A DNA stretch of 64,000 nt from Ctena decussata (Eukaryota; Mollusca; Bivalvia; Lucinida; Lucinidae), in NCBI GenBank assembly GCA_963989385.1, contig OZ022498.1, positions 106,723,683 to 106,787,682 on the forward strand, given 5' to 3'. Positions within the stretch are counted from its first letter, which is position 1, and each line of letters begins with the position of its first letter. The position numbers and the translations under genes were made by a program. Shown piece by piece: positions 31,745 through 42,009 of this stretch. The notes below the pieces were generated by a model. It did not search any database. It saw only the letters and a program-made list of their open reading frames with translations, and was not told the DNA's origin.

Positions 31745-32115
31745 ATAAGATGCTTCAAGTTCCTTCGGTGTTTCTGATGGGTTGTTATTGGCATGTTTTA
31801 CTCCCCCAACTTTCGAGAAGTTGAAGGGAAATAATGCTTTCGCCTAGACGTTCGTCTGTTAGTCAGTGCCATTTTTATTCAGTTTTTGGTTAAGAATCAC
31901 TGGGTGTAGGGTTTTTGAATTTCAAAGGCCATGAAAAATAAGCGGATCTGCATTTATTGTCTCAGTCAGACATTACCGTTACCTAAGCTTCATAAAACTT
32001 AAAATTCAATCTTACGATAATACCTCAAGAAAAAATCGACCTACGATTATGGAATTTAGTTACCAGCTTTCGGATATAATGTAGAAAAATTATTTAACTT
32101 TTGGGCAAATTCCAT
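31745..32115. other. Noncoding interval
   Basis: AT-rich sequence with TTTACTCCCCCAACTTTCGA, resembling the edge of another G/C-bounded tandem-repeat element. No gene is supported. Confidence 0.35.
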
Positions 32116-32117
32116 AT

Positions 32118-32336
32118 AAAACTGGTTAGTTAACCAACAAAGTGGTTGTGCGCCCAGCACAGTCTCAGTTTACCTTGGGCATATGCCCTGTCTGAACATA
32201 CTCTTTGCTATGCGCTTAAAGGGCATCTAATGGTCTAAGCTATCGCAATACGGACAGTGAAGACTCTGATCAGACTGGGCGGATGCCCAAGCTGATCTGA
32301 ATCTGCGCTGGGCGCACAACCACTTTGTTGGTTTTC
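32118..32336. mobile_element. MITE with ~30-bp terminal inverted repeats
   Basis: CCAACAAAGTGGTTGTGCGC with CCAGCACAG (32133-32161) mirrors CTGCGCTGGG with GCGCACAACCACTTTGTTGG (32304-32333). Subterminal words such as GGGCATATGCCC and GGGCGGATGCCC are also related. About 200 bp, no ORF. A diverged internal copy is at 11695-11875. It abuts the Ty3/gypsy fragment. Confidence 0.85.
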
Positions 32337-32394
32337 TCTAGTCGCGGCTTAATTATTTCCTAGTTCAAGTGGTTCAGAATTGGAAAACAAAATG

Positions 32395-33600
32395 CCAAAT
32401 TCAAGCAAGAGGCTTAATAGAATTCACTTTTAGCTAAGCTGATTGTCATTTTTGTATCACTAAATCTTTGAAAGGATCCTCTGATAGTCTGTGGGTGTAG
32501 TTTCCATTCATCGTTGAAGATAACTGCATTGTCGACTTATGCTTTACAGCCTTCCAGATCATATGTCAACCTATTTATTAGTCACTTCAATATTGCTGGA
32601 GAGTTTTTCATACCAAATAGCATAACCTTGTATTGATAAAGACCATTTGGTGAAACAAATCCTGAAGTTCCTTAGCTCTATCTGCCAACGGAAGAGATCA
32701 GACTTAGTAACATATTTAGCTTGTCTAATTTGAGCAATACAGTCATCAATACGTGGGATTGGAATTGTATCTGTTTAGTAACTTTACGATAGTCTTTGCA
32801 CATAGTTTGTTGGTCGGCAAAAAGATCCATCAGTTTTGACACAAAATACAAAGAGAACTCCAGTCACTTTGACTTGATTCGATAAAGTCATTTTCGAGTA
32901 ATCTCTTCCCTGCGATACTGTTGTTTCTCAGGGTTCATTCTATATGGATGTTGCTTCAAAGGCTTTGCGCCATCAATGTCAACATCATGAAAGATTTTGT
33001 CGGTCCTGGTTGGAATGTCTGGAGATAAGTGCTCATATTCTAGAAGTATCTGTTTCAGTTCAAGTCTCTAGACTGTATCCAGATGTGACAGGTTTTGGTC
33101 GAGATCCTTTAAGTTGTCGGAATTCAGGAGTTTTGATGATGCGGGATCAGATTTTACAAAGTTCACATCTTCAGAGTCAATTTCAGATTGCTCTTGGAGG
33201 ACAGAATTTACTGTACTTATTGGCAAAACAACTAAATTATCCCTATCAATGTACTCTTTCAACATGTTAATATGACCTAACTGCTTTTGCTTGTGCCTCC
33301 TAGGCGTGTTGATAATATATTTTATATTACTTAGCTTTTTGTCTGTGTTACGGCCGTAATATCTGCCTGCAGAGGCCTGCCTGAAAGGGGCAAAAGGACA
33401 AGTATCTTGTTTCCAGGTTTAAAATGTCTTTCTCTGGCATTTATATCATAGTAAAATTTCATTTTGCTTTGGGCTGATTTGAGATTGGACCGAGCAGCTT
33501 CACAGGCGTTTGACAGTCTGGTATTTAAGTCATACTGAAGCAAATTCAAGTATTAGCCGTCATGGAATAAACAGACTGGCATACAATTATCTTATCAGCA
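32395..33600 (-). pseudogene. Ty3/gypsy retrotransposon pol fragment: integrase C-terminus followed by reverse transcriptase
   Basis: On the minus strand, upstream to downstream: the integrase C-terminal region (33549-33331), with NARERHFKPGNKILVLLP; after a frameshift, NTPRRHKQKQLGHINMLKEY (about 33310-33250) and a linker; then TRTDKIFHDVDIDGAKPLKQ with HPYRMNPEKQQ (about 33010-32930), the entry to reverse transcriptase. Next are CKDYRKV, GLYQYKVMLFGMKN and LINRLTYDLEGCKA, then AVIFNDEWKLHPQT and MTISLAKSEF near 32410. The catalytic YxDD box reads stop-VDN. One TAG interrupts the linker and several stops interrupt RT. The order integrase before RT is that of Gmr1-like elements, not standard Ty3/gypsy. 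LTRs, gag and protease are not seen. Confidence 0.88.
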
Positions 33601-33604
33601 AAGT

Positions 33605-33880
33605 ATGACACCAACATATCAATATTCAGCGATAACTAGTTTCAATTTCGTATATATACGTAGTTTTTCGGACGGATGAGTTTAACATAAGCTTGCTGTT
33701 TTGTGAGAATTTCAATGATTATTTTGTGGCGATGACATGGTTCTTTTATTTATTTTTTATTTTTTTGCAACGTGTTAAATGGCTCTAGTATCTTACTGAA
33801 CTTTTATCTAACAGGGGGAAACATGAGAACCCATGACAAACAACCAGATCTCCTGTTTGCAGAGCTTTGCTTTATCGCAG
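33605..33880. other. AT-rich noncoding interval
   Basis: T-rich run (33745-33772). No retrotransposon LTR is recognised on this side of the pol fragment. Confidence 0.35.
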
Positions 33881-33884
33881 GTTA

Positions 33885-33960
33885 TCCGGGAATATAGTTG
33901 GGCTACAACGATGAATTACCGTCAGCGCTCTTAACCACAAGGCCACAGGGGCTAGTGTGG
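33885..33960 (-). mobile_element. tRNA-like SINE head, weak
   Basis: On the minus strand CCCTGTGGCCTTGTGGTTAA with GAGCGCTGACGG resembles a tRNA Leu/Ser 5' half with an A box. A B box is not clear in the expected place. Confidence 0.35.
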
Positions 33961-33964
33961 TCTT

Positions 33965-35035
33965 TTGATACAACTAATATTGTTGTTAGATCTACGTCCT
34001 TACACTAAACAAACATACTAAACATAAAAAAGCCCACAATGTATACGCCCATTTTATTTGAAGGTATAAATGAATGCTTTTGTTTAGACATTAAGGTTCC
34101 TTGTTTGAGCATTTCCGACAGAATAAGCACCTAAACTCATCACTATTCCATAAATTACAGACCACAGGATGCTTGATTTTCTGATTGAGGTTAATTTAAA
34201 TTATCCACACTTTCAGAAGCTGAATTTCAAGTCAGTATAATGTTCTACAAATAATTTTCTCGAGGCAAAGTATGCAGCAAAGGTACAGAAGGCGAAAAAG
34301 TCAAACCATTGGGTCTTGCGCTTCAGAGAAATAACCGCATATCATTTCAGTAAAACTTACAGTTTATGACACAGAATAAGACAAAAAAATAATTTCACCG
34401 TTTTGTTTCCTAGCAAAACAATATTAAAATTAAAAAAAAATCCCCAAAACAGATAACAGCCATTCTGCACCTGCTGCGAGCACAGCCTGTTCTTGCCAAC
34501 TATTCATTTCTCTTTTATTCCGGCTCTACTAGAGAGTAATGCTTGTAAAAATGCGCAGATGTAATGGCAGCTATGTAGATCTGATCCAATTGGTTCCTAA
34601 GGAGAAATCTGATCTCAGTTTCCATTGTTTGCAAAGATCTGTCTGCCCGAAACTTATTATCTTTACGGTAGACAGTGTAATAAGTCCTGAATAATAAGTT
34701 TATGTTTTAACTGTTTATACTTCACACTTGACGGGTTTCATCATAAACAAGTTACTCTGTTTGTTTTAACAAATAAAAACAGTGTTATTAGGTATCTAAT
34801 GACATTAAGATAGAAGAAACATTTTTAATCAGGTGAAGTAAACTGCTTTGATTCGTGCGTTTAGCCCGGCACTACAAAGTCAGAGTACTTAACGTTGAAT
34901 AGTCAAGTAAGGTATAAAAATCATTTCTTTATTCATGCCACAAAATACAAATATACTAAGTCTTCCGATATCACCATAATGTCTAGAGAGCTTAACTGGT
35001 AAATAAGTAGCTGTTAATACTATTTTCTGGTACTA
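33965..35035. other. AT-rich unique DNA
   Basis: No conserved exon, repeat array or tRNA-like sequence was recognised. GCACCTGCTGCGAGCACAGC (34467-34486) is a short fragment resembling, in reverse, the start of the SINE-like repeat at 13590. Confidence 0.4.
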
Positions 35036-36109
35036 TGTATATATAGTCAGAGGCAAAAGAAAGTATACACTTTCTTACTTATTTTCACTGTTTAGGTCTA
35101 AAATTCTGCAGAATTTATTTTTCCTGAAGGTGGATAAATATGGTATAATGAAATTACTGATTGAAACGCTTGACTAGTGACACTATACGTATATGCCGGG
35201 TTTTGCAAGTTTTTTTTTACTTGCAGCAAAATGGACAATACGATTTTGCTTTTAAACTGCATTTGAAATTGCAAGTGTTTTTTCTAAATAAACAACAACG
35301 TTAATGTTTTATTTGCAGGATGGAAATGCTCCCTTTGGCAAGCACGATTCATACACGCAGAGGTAAAAGAAAGGATACATTTTTAAGTTCCCGTACTTTT
35401 CTTATCATTCACTGCTAAGGTCAATTATTCTGCACGATGCATTTTTTCTCAAAGTACAATGGTGTAAGATAACTAAATGATTCGCTTGAATAGCGACACT
35501 ATATGTACACATTGCTTTTGCCCTTTTGCACATGCACCATATTAAACTATACGATTTTGCTGAAAAGTCAGTGTTTTCATTTTCGGGTGTTTTTCTGAAC
35601 CCACAGAATATGCATTTCATTTACATGACGACGATTCTTTTGGTGCAGACAGAAGCCGTAACAGGCTGACCGCTCAAAGCGGTTTGTGATTGGCTTAATG
35701 AAATACACTAAATTTACGACTTATTTGCGATGAATAGCATACTTTCCTTTTGCATCTGACTACTTTGTAATCTGCGTGTATGATTTCTGTCTGCCACAGA
35801 GAGCCTTGTGTCATCGCGCAAATGAAACGCAAGTTTGTAGTTTGTTTAGAAGAATAATCGAAATTTCAGATACGGATCTACAGCAAATTTCTATTTTTTA
35901 GTTTGCTGCACGTAGAAAAAGTGCAAAACTGGCACGTATGTTCAGTGCCGCTAGACAAGCGTTTCAATAAGTGACTTTTTCTATACATGTACCACATTGA
36001 TGTGCTTTCAGTAAAAATAACAGGCAAATTTCAGGCTTGATTCAAGAGAAATGAGTGAAATATATGCATTCAAAAAATGTATACTTTCATTTGCCTCTCA
36101 GTATATCAA
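35036..36109. mobile_element. 1.07-kb fold-back element with arms made of two tandem copies each
   Basis: The ends are inverted: CAGAGGCAAAAGAAAGTATA (35049...) and GTATACTTTCATTTGCCTCT (36078-36099). A second forward copy begins at 35360 (GCAGAGGTAAAAGAAAGGAT) and a second reverse copy ends near 35762 (ATACTTTCCTTTTGCATCTG). Each copy contains GAAACGCTTGACTAGTGACA or a close variant and TTTTGCA next to GCAGCAAA, seen in reverse at about 35895-35970. The layout is forward, forward, reverse, reverse. No protein is encoded. Confidence 0.7.
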
Positions 36110-36322
36110 TTATGTGTTCTGGTGAGCAAACCTGTATAGTAGTGAAACGCTTTAAGAAATTATATTTGGGGAAGAAATAGGGCAATCTTGCGTTTATTTT
36201 TCAGTGGATAAAATTATGCACTAAGGAGGAAATTCCGATACATTGCATTTGATCGATGTTTAGTTGTTTTGTGATGTCTTTCCCAAGCAGCCTATGCTGT
36301 CAGTTTGTTTGATATATATTTG

Positions 36323-36334
36323 GATATTTTAAAA

Positions 36335-36420
<86 letters not shown>

Positions 36421-36433
36421 CCTTTTAAAATAT
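36323..36433. repeat. (AT)n microsatellite inside a 13-bp inverted repeat
   Basis: About 41 AT units (36337-36419) are flanked by ATATTTTAAAAGG (36324-36336) and CCTTTTAAAATAT (36421-36433), exact reverse complements. The whole stretch can extrude as a cruciform of over 50 bp per arm. The repeated IY residues in the overlapping frame are an artefact. Confidence 0.95.
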
Positions 36434-36579
36434 GCAAATGTGTCTCATAGCTCGTTGTTGCTCTTGCAAATAGCCTTGGCGCATGCTAGTTTCTAAACTT
36501 GGCTGAATGGTCCATCAGGTTGAATTTCGTCAATTAACCAGTGCGTCAGCATCACACCTTTAGCCTGTAATTATAATGG

Positions 36580-37680
36580 TAAAACATTTGAAACTATGCA
36601 CGTCAGGAGGAGCTCTCGTACACTCACGACCAGTGCAACCGCCTTCGCCTTGTGAAACGAACTTCAACATGTCACAAATACTTTAATGAGCTTCTTAAGG
36701 ATATATGATACAGAGACATCCAGAGAGACAAATACACTCAGAATCAACCCATTTGTCAGCTTAAAGACCTGTCTGCTGTATGAGCTACAGTAACTGCTGA
36801 AGGTGTAGCTATGTGAAATTAAATGTATTATGCTGGGCTAGAGTCAGGTCATTTCGGAATATAAACAGAAAATAGTCATGTTGAAATCAGTTGATCAGGC
36901 ATATTTATGTACCACACCAATCACACTACAGCCATGAGCTTTTCTGCATTTGTGTTTGTTTTGATCAGGTGACTTGGGTCAGAGGTAAAATTTCAAACTA
37001 ATCGTCATTTCTCAGCAAACGTTTCAAAAGTCTGAAAATAAACTGATCTAATACAGCATTAATGGAGCATATTTTACAAATGTGTTCTATGAATTTGATC
37101 AGGGCACATTAATTTTTTATGGATTTCTGTATTTTCTTTCAAAGAAAATAATTAGTTGTGAGAGAAGAAATACTGAAATTATATCATGAAGTCAAAATTG
37201 TCAAAATTATGATTATGGGCGGAGCCTGCCCTTTTATACCGAAGGCTGAGATTAAAGGCAGAACGGATTTTATTGATGTATTCTTAAAACATAGCAAATA
37301 AAGACAAACTTTATACAAAACTGCAACATCTATAAAATAAAATTTAAAAGTCTGGGACCTTGATTATACGCCATCAGCATCTGGATGATGAATCTAGAAG
37401 TAAACAGATACATATCAAAAGGTCACATTCAAGGAGTGTGTAATTAATTTAAAACTTCATGAAACATCATAAATTTCTACGTTGTGAGTTGATCTGAGAT
37501 CATTTTCAGCATCTAGATTAAGCATATTACTGTATATCTACCTACAACCAAAATAGTCATATATCAAGATATCAAATCAGTAATTAGGGAATATAAGCAA
37601 TACATGCACACTGAACGTAGACTTTTATCTCAAACGTTATACATGTTTCTAAATTGTGACCTTGACCTTATTTATGCAGC
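36580..37680 (+). repeat. Degenerate tandem-repeat element related to the one at 44880-45670
   Basis: AGCTCTCGTACACTCACGAC, CAGTGCAACCGCC...CTTGTGAAACGAA near the left end parallels GGGCTCACGTATACCCCCGA, CAGCGCCACTGCCCAATGAA at 44880. CATCTGGATGATGAATCTAG and CATATCAAAAGGTCAC (37380-37425) and GTGACCTTGACCTTATTTAT with CAGCAGCATCCAGATAATG (37657-37694) match the inner units. Confidence 0.55.
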
Positions 37681-37718
37681 AGCATCCAGATAATGTAAAC
37701 CATTACATATTCTATTTC

Positions 37719-38390
37719 ACAGTATCCGAACTACATGTACAATCTCTTCCGGTTTTCATAGCGTTGAATCGGGAGTACAAACGTTCGCTTATAACCAGTA
37801 GTCGGAAATCATTATGTTTTGTGATTTTATCTGGAATCTGCTGCGTCATTTATAGCTATTCAGCTTCGAAAATGTGTAAAGAGGTAAGTTTAATATAATT
37901 TGCTCTTCGGTCTTTTACTTTATTACCCTGTACAATGTCGTGTATGGGTGGGTAGTAATTGGTACAGTATTCAAATCGCCCTTGGCATGATTCTTAAACC
38001 ATTTTGAGCATTTTCTTACATGTTTTATAAAAAATCTTTAGAATAAACGGAAGGCGTTATCAATCTACAGTTTGTTAGTTTTGATAAAAGAATGATAGCT
38101 AAGTTTTGCACGACACAATCTCGTGCTAAATTAAGCTGTTCGGGAAAAAAATCTGCGACGGCAAGGAGTTTTTCATTGTACAGGGCAATAAAGTAAAACA
38201 CCGAAGAGAAAATTATATTAAACTTACCTCTTTACATTTTCGAAGCTGAATAACTATAAATGACGCAGTAAATTCCGGATAAAAACTAAAAACATAATGA
38301 TTTCCGGCTACTGGTTATAAGCGAATATTGTACTCTCGATTCAACGCTATGAAAACCGGAAGAGATGGTACAGTGCGTTCGGATACTGTG
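37719..38390. repeat. Large inverted repeat: two ~218-bp arms, 236-bp spacer
   Basis: Arm 1 (37719-37937) and arm 2 (38174-38390) are reverse complements at roughly 85-90% identity, e.g. CTTCCGGTTTTCATAGCGTT and AACGCTATGAAAACCGGAAG. Both ends, CACAGTATCC...CATTG inward, are shared. Each arm contains an exon-like unit: TATTTCACAG acceptor-like and GAG|GTAAGTTTAATATAATT donor-like. Arm 1 keeps an open frame with a hydrophobic stretch (CFVILSGICCVIYSYSA); arm 2 has a one-base shift and a stop. Confidence 0.9.
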
Positions 38391-38479
38391 TATTTGCCAT
38401 GGTAGTAAGTATGAATGAACAATTTGCAGTGAATGCGATCAGAAAACAGAAGGTAAGCCAAAACAACTATACATTGAAA

Positions 38480-39287
38480 CAACTAAGCCGATATCACTGC
38501 TGGTTAACAATGTCCCCGAGGTATCATCAACAAAGTAGTCAGTACTCCAGTGCCGATACTGGTGCTTCAGCATTGAATTCAGGAAACTTTATGAAGGCAC
38601 CAATCTAATAACCGGTAAACCGGTAACCAATCTAAACCTAACATAATAACAGAAACGACTGGCGCCTGACATCCGTCCCGGGCCCCCGGTGGTTTAACTG
38701 GTGAATTTCATCTGCTCCAGAATGTCAGTATTGCTATTTCTGTTTCATCAAAGTTTTAATTTTGATTTCTAATTTTTTGAGATACTACACTTATGAGCTA
38801 GGACTATTCCACGCAATCGAACAACTAAGTGTCTGATGAACCAAAGCAGAACCAAGAGCAAGGGTTAGTTGACTGCATACCGGTTATTGACCTCCCTCCC
38901 CCTCCTCTCCGTTCCCAGTCATTTCATTGCTGGATTCCGAAGGCTGCACATCTGTTTTGGTCATTCGTGTTTGTTTTATGTGTTGAGTGTTGCTATGTCT
39001 GGTTTTGATCTATGTTTGTGATGTTTAGCCTAGTCCGGTTACCACATACATGAGACGTGGCTATTCACTTTGCTGTCGCTGGTGATATCTTAGTTGGTGT
39101 CTAATTTTGTTTTGTCTTTTCCAACATTGTGTCGTGGGAAGGACCCGATTGAATCTTGTCAGTTTCTGAGATTTTTCCTTCTTACTTTTTTCAGAACCTA
39201 AATTCTGGTTTAAAATAATCTTATGAACCTATTTCTTGATAAAACCTATTTCTAATTAAATTGTCTAAAATGTTCTGATTTGTCATA
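38480..39287 (+). repeat. Dispersed bivalve-style repeat (copy 2), left part
   Basis: GATATCACTGCTGGTTAACA, TGTCCCCGAGGTATCATCAA and AGTCAGTACTCCAGTG match 25585-25650. The rest is less clear. The sequence is split by the element 39288-40439 and continues after it with TTTCCTGATGTCCTTGCATG and TGCCTGCCGAGACC. Confidence 0.5.
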
Positions 39288-40439
39288 GCCCCTGTCACAC
39301 TGTCACGAGTTGAGCTACCACATGTTGCGAGTTTAGAACTCGCCACATGTCGAGAGAGTGTAGAAGAGGTGTCGCCGTATGTCGTAGTAACTCGAACACT
39401 TGTCGTCATATCTCGTACATTGTCGGGAAGTGCATACGAGAATTTTAAACTGTTTAAAATTCTCGCCTTCCAAAGTGTTCTCGCACGAATCTCGCAATGC
39501 ACTCGTACATTGTCGTCGTACAACTCCCGTACGCATTGTCGCACGTTCTCGTCGTTTCAAAGCAATTGCCGAGTCATGGCGATATAGTACGACATAAGGC
39601 AAGTGACGCACGACTTGCTGCGATATAGCATGATATTATGCCGAGATTTGGCGGGTTCACTGCGACATCTCTTCGAGTATTTTCGACAGCTGTACGACAA
39701 TGCGCGAGATTTGTAGGAGTTTAGTTCGAATTCCGGCGAGATACCTGACAAAGTCATATAAATATATACCGCAATGTTTTCCCGCATTCAATGTCAAGGT
39801 AAAATCACCCGGGAGAATTTCATCAACGCTGCCTCTCAGCATTCATGTTTGGACCACTCTTTCTGAATATATATGAACTTGGCGGAAAATAATGGCTCCA
39901 GAGTAGAAGAGAAAGGTAATTTGACCAGGATAATAGCCTGAACACCTCCCACGATTATTGACGCTCCACCTCCACTCTCCAAATGTGAACTATGACCATT
40001 GGTCAACGGGGTACACCTATATATATATACCATAAATGGTGGTAACTCGTACAAAAAAAACCGCACTATGACGTACAAAGTTGAGCAAACATAGATTCTT
40101 ATCGTATTAAGTCGTACTTATGCCGTACTAATGTCGCAATATATCGTACAAGCTCGTATCTTATCGAACAAAACTCTTACAAACTCGAACAAGCCCGTAG
40201 TGATGTCGAACAATTGTCGGGAGATAGCCGTATGAATGTCGAAGGAACTCGTACAAAATCGTAATAGTCTCGTGCCCTTTCGCGAGTAATATCAAAAGAG
40301 ATGTCGTGGTGCACTCGTACAAATATTTTGACCGATATTTCATCTTACAACTCGTGGCCATCCGCGGCGAGTGATGGAGAGTTTTATGTCGCCGTTTATT
40401 GCGGCATGTCGCCAGTAATGTCGTGACCGTGTGACAGGA
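39288..40439. mobile_element. 1.15-kb DNA element with TIRs and dense TCGTAC-like words
   Basis: The ends CCCCTGTCACACTGTCACGA (39291...) and TGTCGTGACCGTGTGACAGG (40418-40437) are inverted, with 10 perfect outer base pairs. Inside, both flanks are packed with variants of (G/C)TCGTACA and TCGAACA, e.g. TGTCGTCGTACAACTCCCGT, all in the same orientation on the plus strand. The open frames are by-products of these words, and no transposase is seen. No matching target duplication was found. Confidence 0.7.
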
Positions 40440-40790
40440 GTTTCAAGCGAGGTTTTGCTAACATTCTATTGGATTACTTTGGCTTGTTGAAGGTTTTCAC
40501 TGCAATTATTAAGACATCGTTTCCTGATGTCCTTGCATGTCTCGCGCCAAGGGAGTCAAGGTTGCCCAATTATGCCTATGTTGTGGTATTAGGTATGATG
40601 TCTGCAGCTGTCATTTATCGCGGATTTCGTCAGTAAGTGTGGTTCGGAGAGAGATGTACTTTGCCTGCCGAGACCTTCTCATCATCTGTTTTCCTCCAAC
40701 TTCTGGGGTTTAGCGACATGGAAGGTGTTAATTACAGAAATGCGCATCAGTCGCGCTATATTTGGCGAAGATGCAATTTTTATACAGTCT
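40440..40790 (+). repeat. Dispersed bivalve-style repeat (copy 2), right part
   Basis: CTCCAACTTCTGGGGTTTAG, ACATGGAAGGTGTTAATTAC with AGAAATGCGCATCAGTCGC parallels 25490-25560 in copy 1. The short open frame starting here has no recognisable domain. Confidence 0.5.
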
Positions 40791-40794
40791 AAAC

Positions 40795-42005
40795 ACAGTC
40801 AAACAGTTGTATATTATTTTACGTATATGTATGGACGAACGGACGATGAGATAGATAAAAGAACAAACGAGGAAACTTTGAAAACCCCTGACATTTCTGT
40901 GTCGAAGGTATCAAGATAGAGACGATTGTTTGAAAAAAATACACTTAAATATGCAATACAAATATAACTACTTACAAGCTATGGCAGACTTAATACTGAT
41001 ATTACCTATACCTAGTCATATCTGTTTATACATAAGTAATCTGTAAACCAGTTGTAAATGTTAATTCGATGTTGTTAAAAAAGCAATATTATTGAGTTAT
41101 ATCCTAACCTTATATAGTGGCGAAAGTACCTGCTCGAGTTTTCGGTATTACAGATTATGTTGTGTATTAATTATTTAAAGGTAGCAAGAGGCACTATGTA
41201 AGTATGTTTCATGTATCTCTCAAACGAATTTATGTAAGGATATAAACCTCATTTGTTTCTTAATTAAATGCCAGTGGTTATCACTTAGTCCACCAATCTA
41301 CGCAGATGACATCCTGTTAAGATGTCACTACACTAAGAGTGTCTTTTTTCGAAAATGTGTTACATGTATCTGTTATGGTCTATTCGTTTTTACTTCTTTT
41401 GAAATCTAGGTTATTCAGCATTTCATGATTGTTGCTTCCCTATGTGTAATCATCTTTCTTTAAAATGGAATCTGTATAGAGGATGTTACACCAATGGTCA
41501 TTTCATATGAAATTTATGAAACTCGCCCAAGGCTCGTTTAATACATATTACATGAAATAACCACGGGTGTAAGCTTCTATTTATCATATGACCCTTTAAA
41601 ATGGGATTTTAATGCATTTAAACTAAACACTATTGAAATAAGAAAACGCATTACTGACACGGACGTTGCCAATGACGTTACGTGTACGCGCCAAATTATT
41701 ATTACGCGTGTAGTCATACCATTTTATGACACGACGTTATCCACAAAATAACAGAGACGTCGTATGATAAATCACTTTTGCATACCTTTATGTCAATGGG
41801 TCCTCTTTCGTCGATCACGAAGTTTCCAAAACTTTCAAGAAGTTGTCTGGTCGAGTTGCTGATATGTATCATCATTGCTTAAACAAAAAGACAATGCCTG
41901 TTAAGGCAAAACATCTGGTCTACAGACTTTAAATGTAGGCTGAGCAGATATAAGTAGATTGCTGATTATTCAATAAATGTTTCCGTTCATAAACTAGAAC
42001 TGTCG
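40795..42005. other. AT-rich unique DNA
   Basis: No gene or element is recognised. GTCATTTCATATGAAATTTATG...CATATTACATGAAATAACCAC (41497-41563) is a weak inverted region. Confidence 0.4.
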
Positions 42006-42009
42006 AAGA

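Noticed and set aside
36305..36496. IYIYIY protein
   Set aside because: Translation of the (AT)n microsatellite.
37656..37898. Small membrane protein
   Set aside because: It is in one arm of an inverted repeat; the other arm has a frameshift and stop, so coding is not conserved. Kept only as an exon-like curiosity.
39221..39842. Arg/Ser/Thr-rich proteins on both strands
   Set aside because: By-products of dense TCGTAC-like words in a TIR element.
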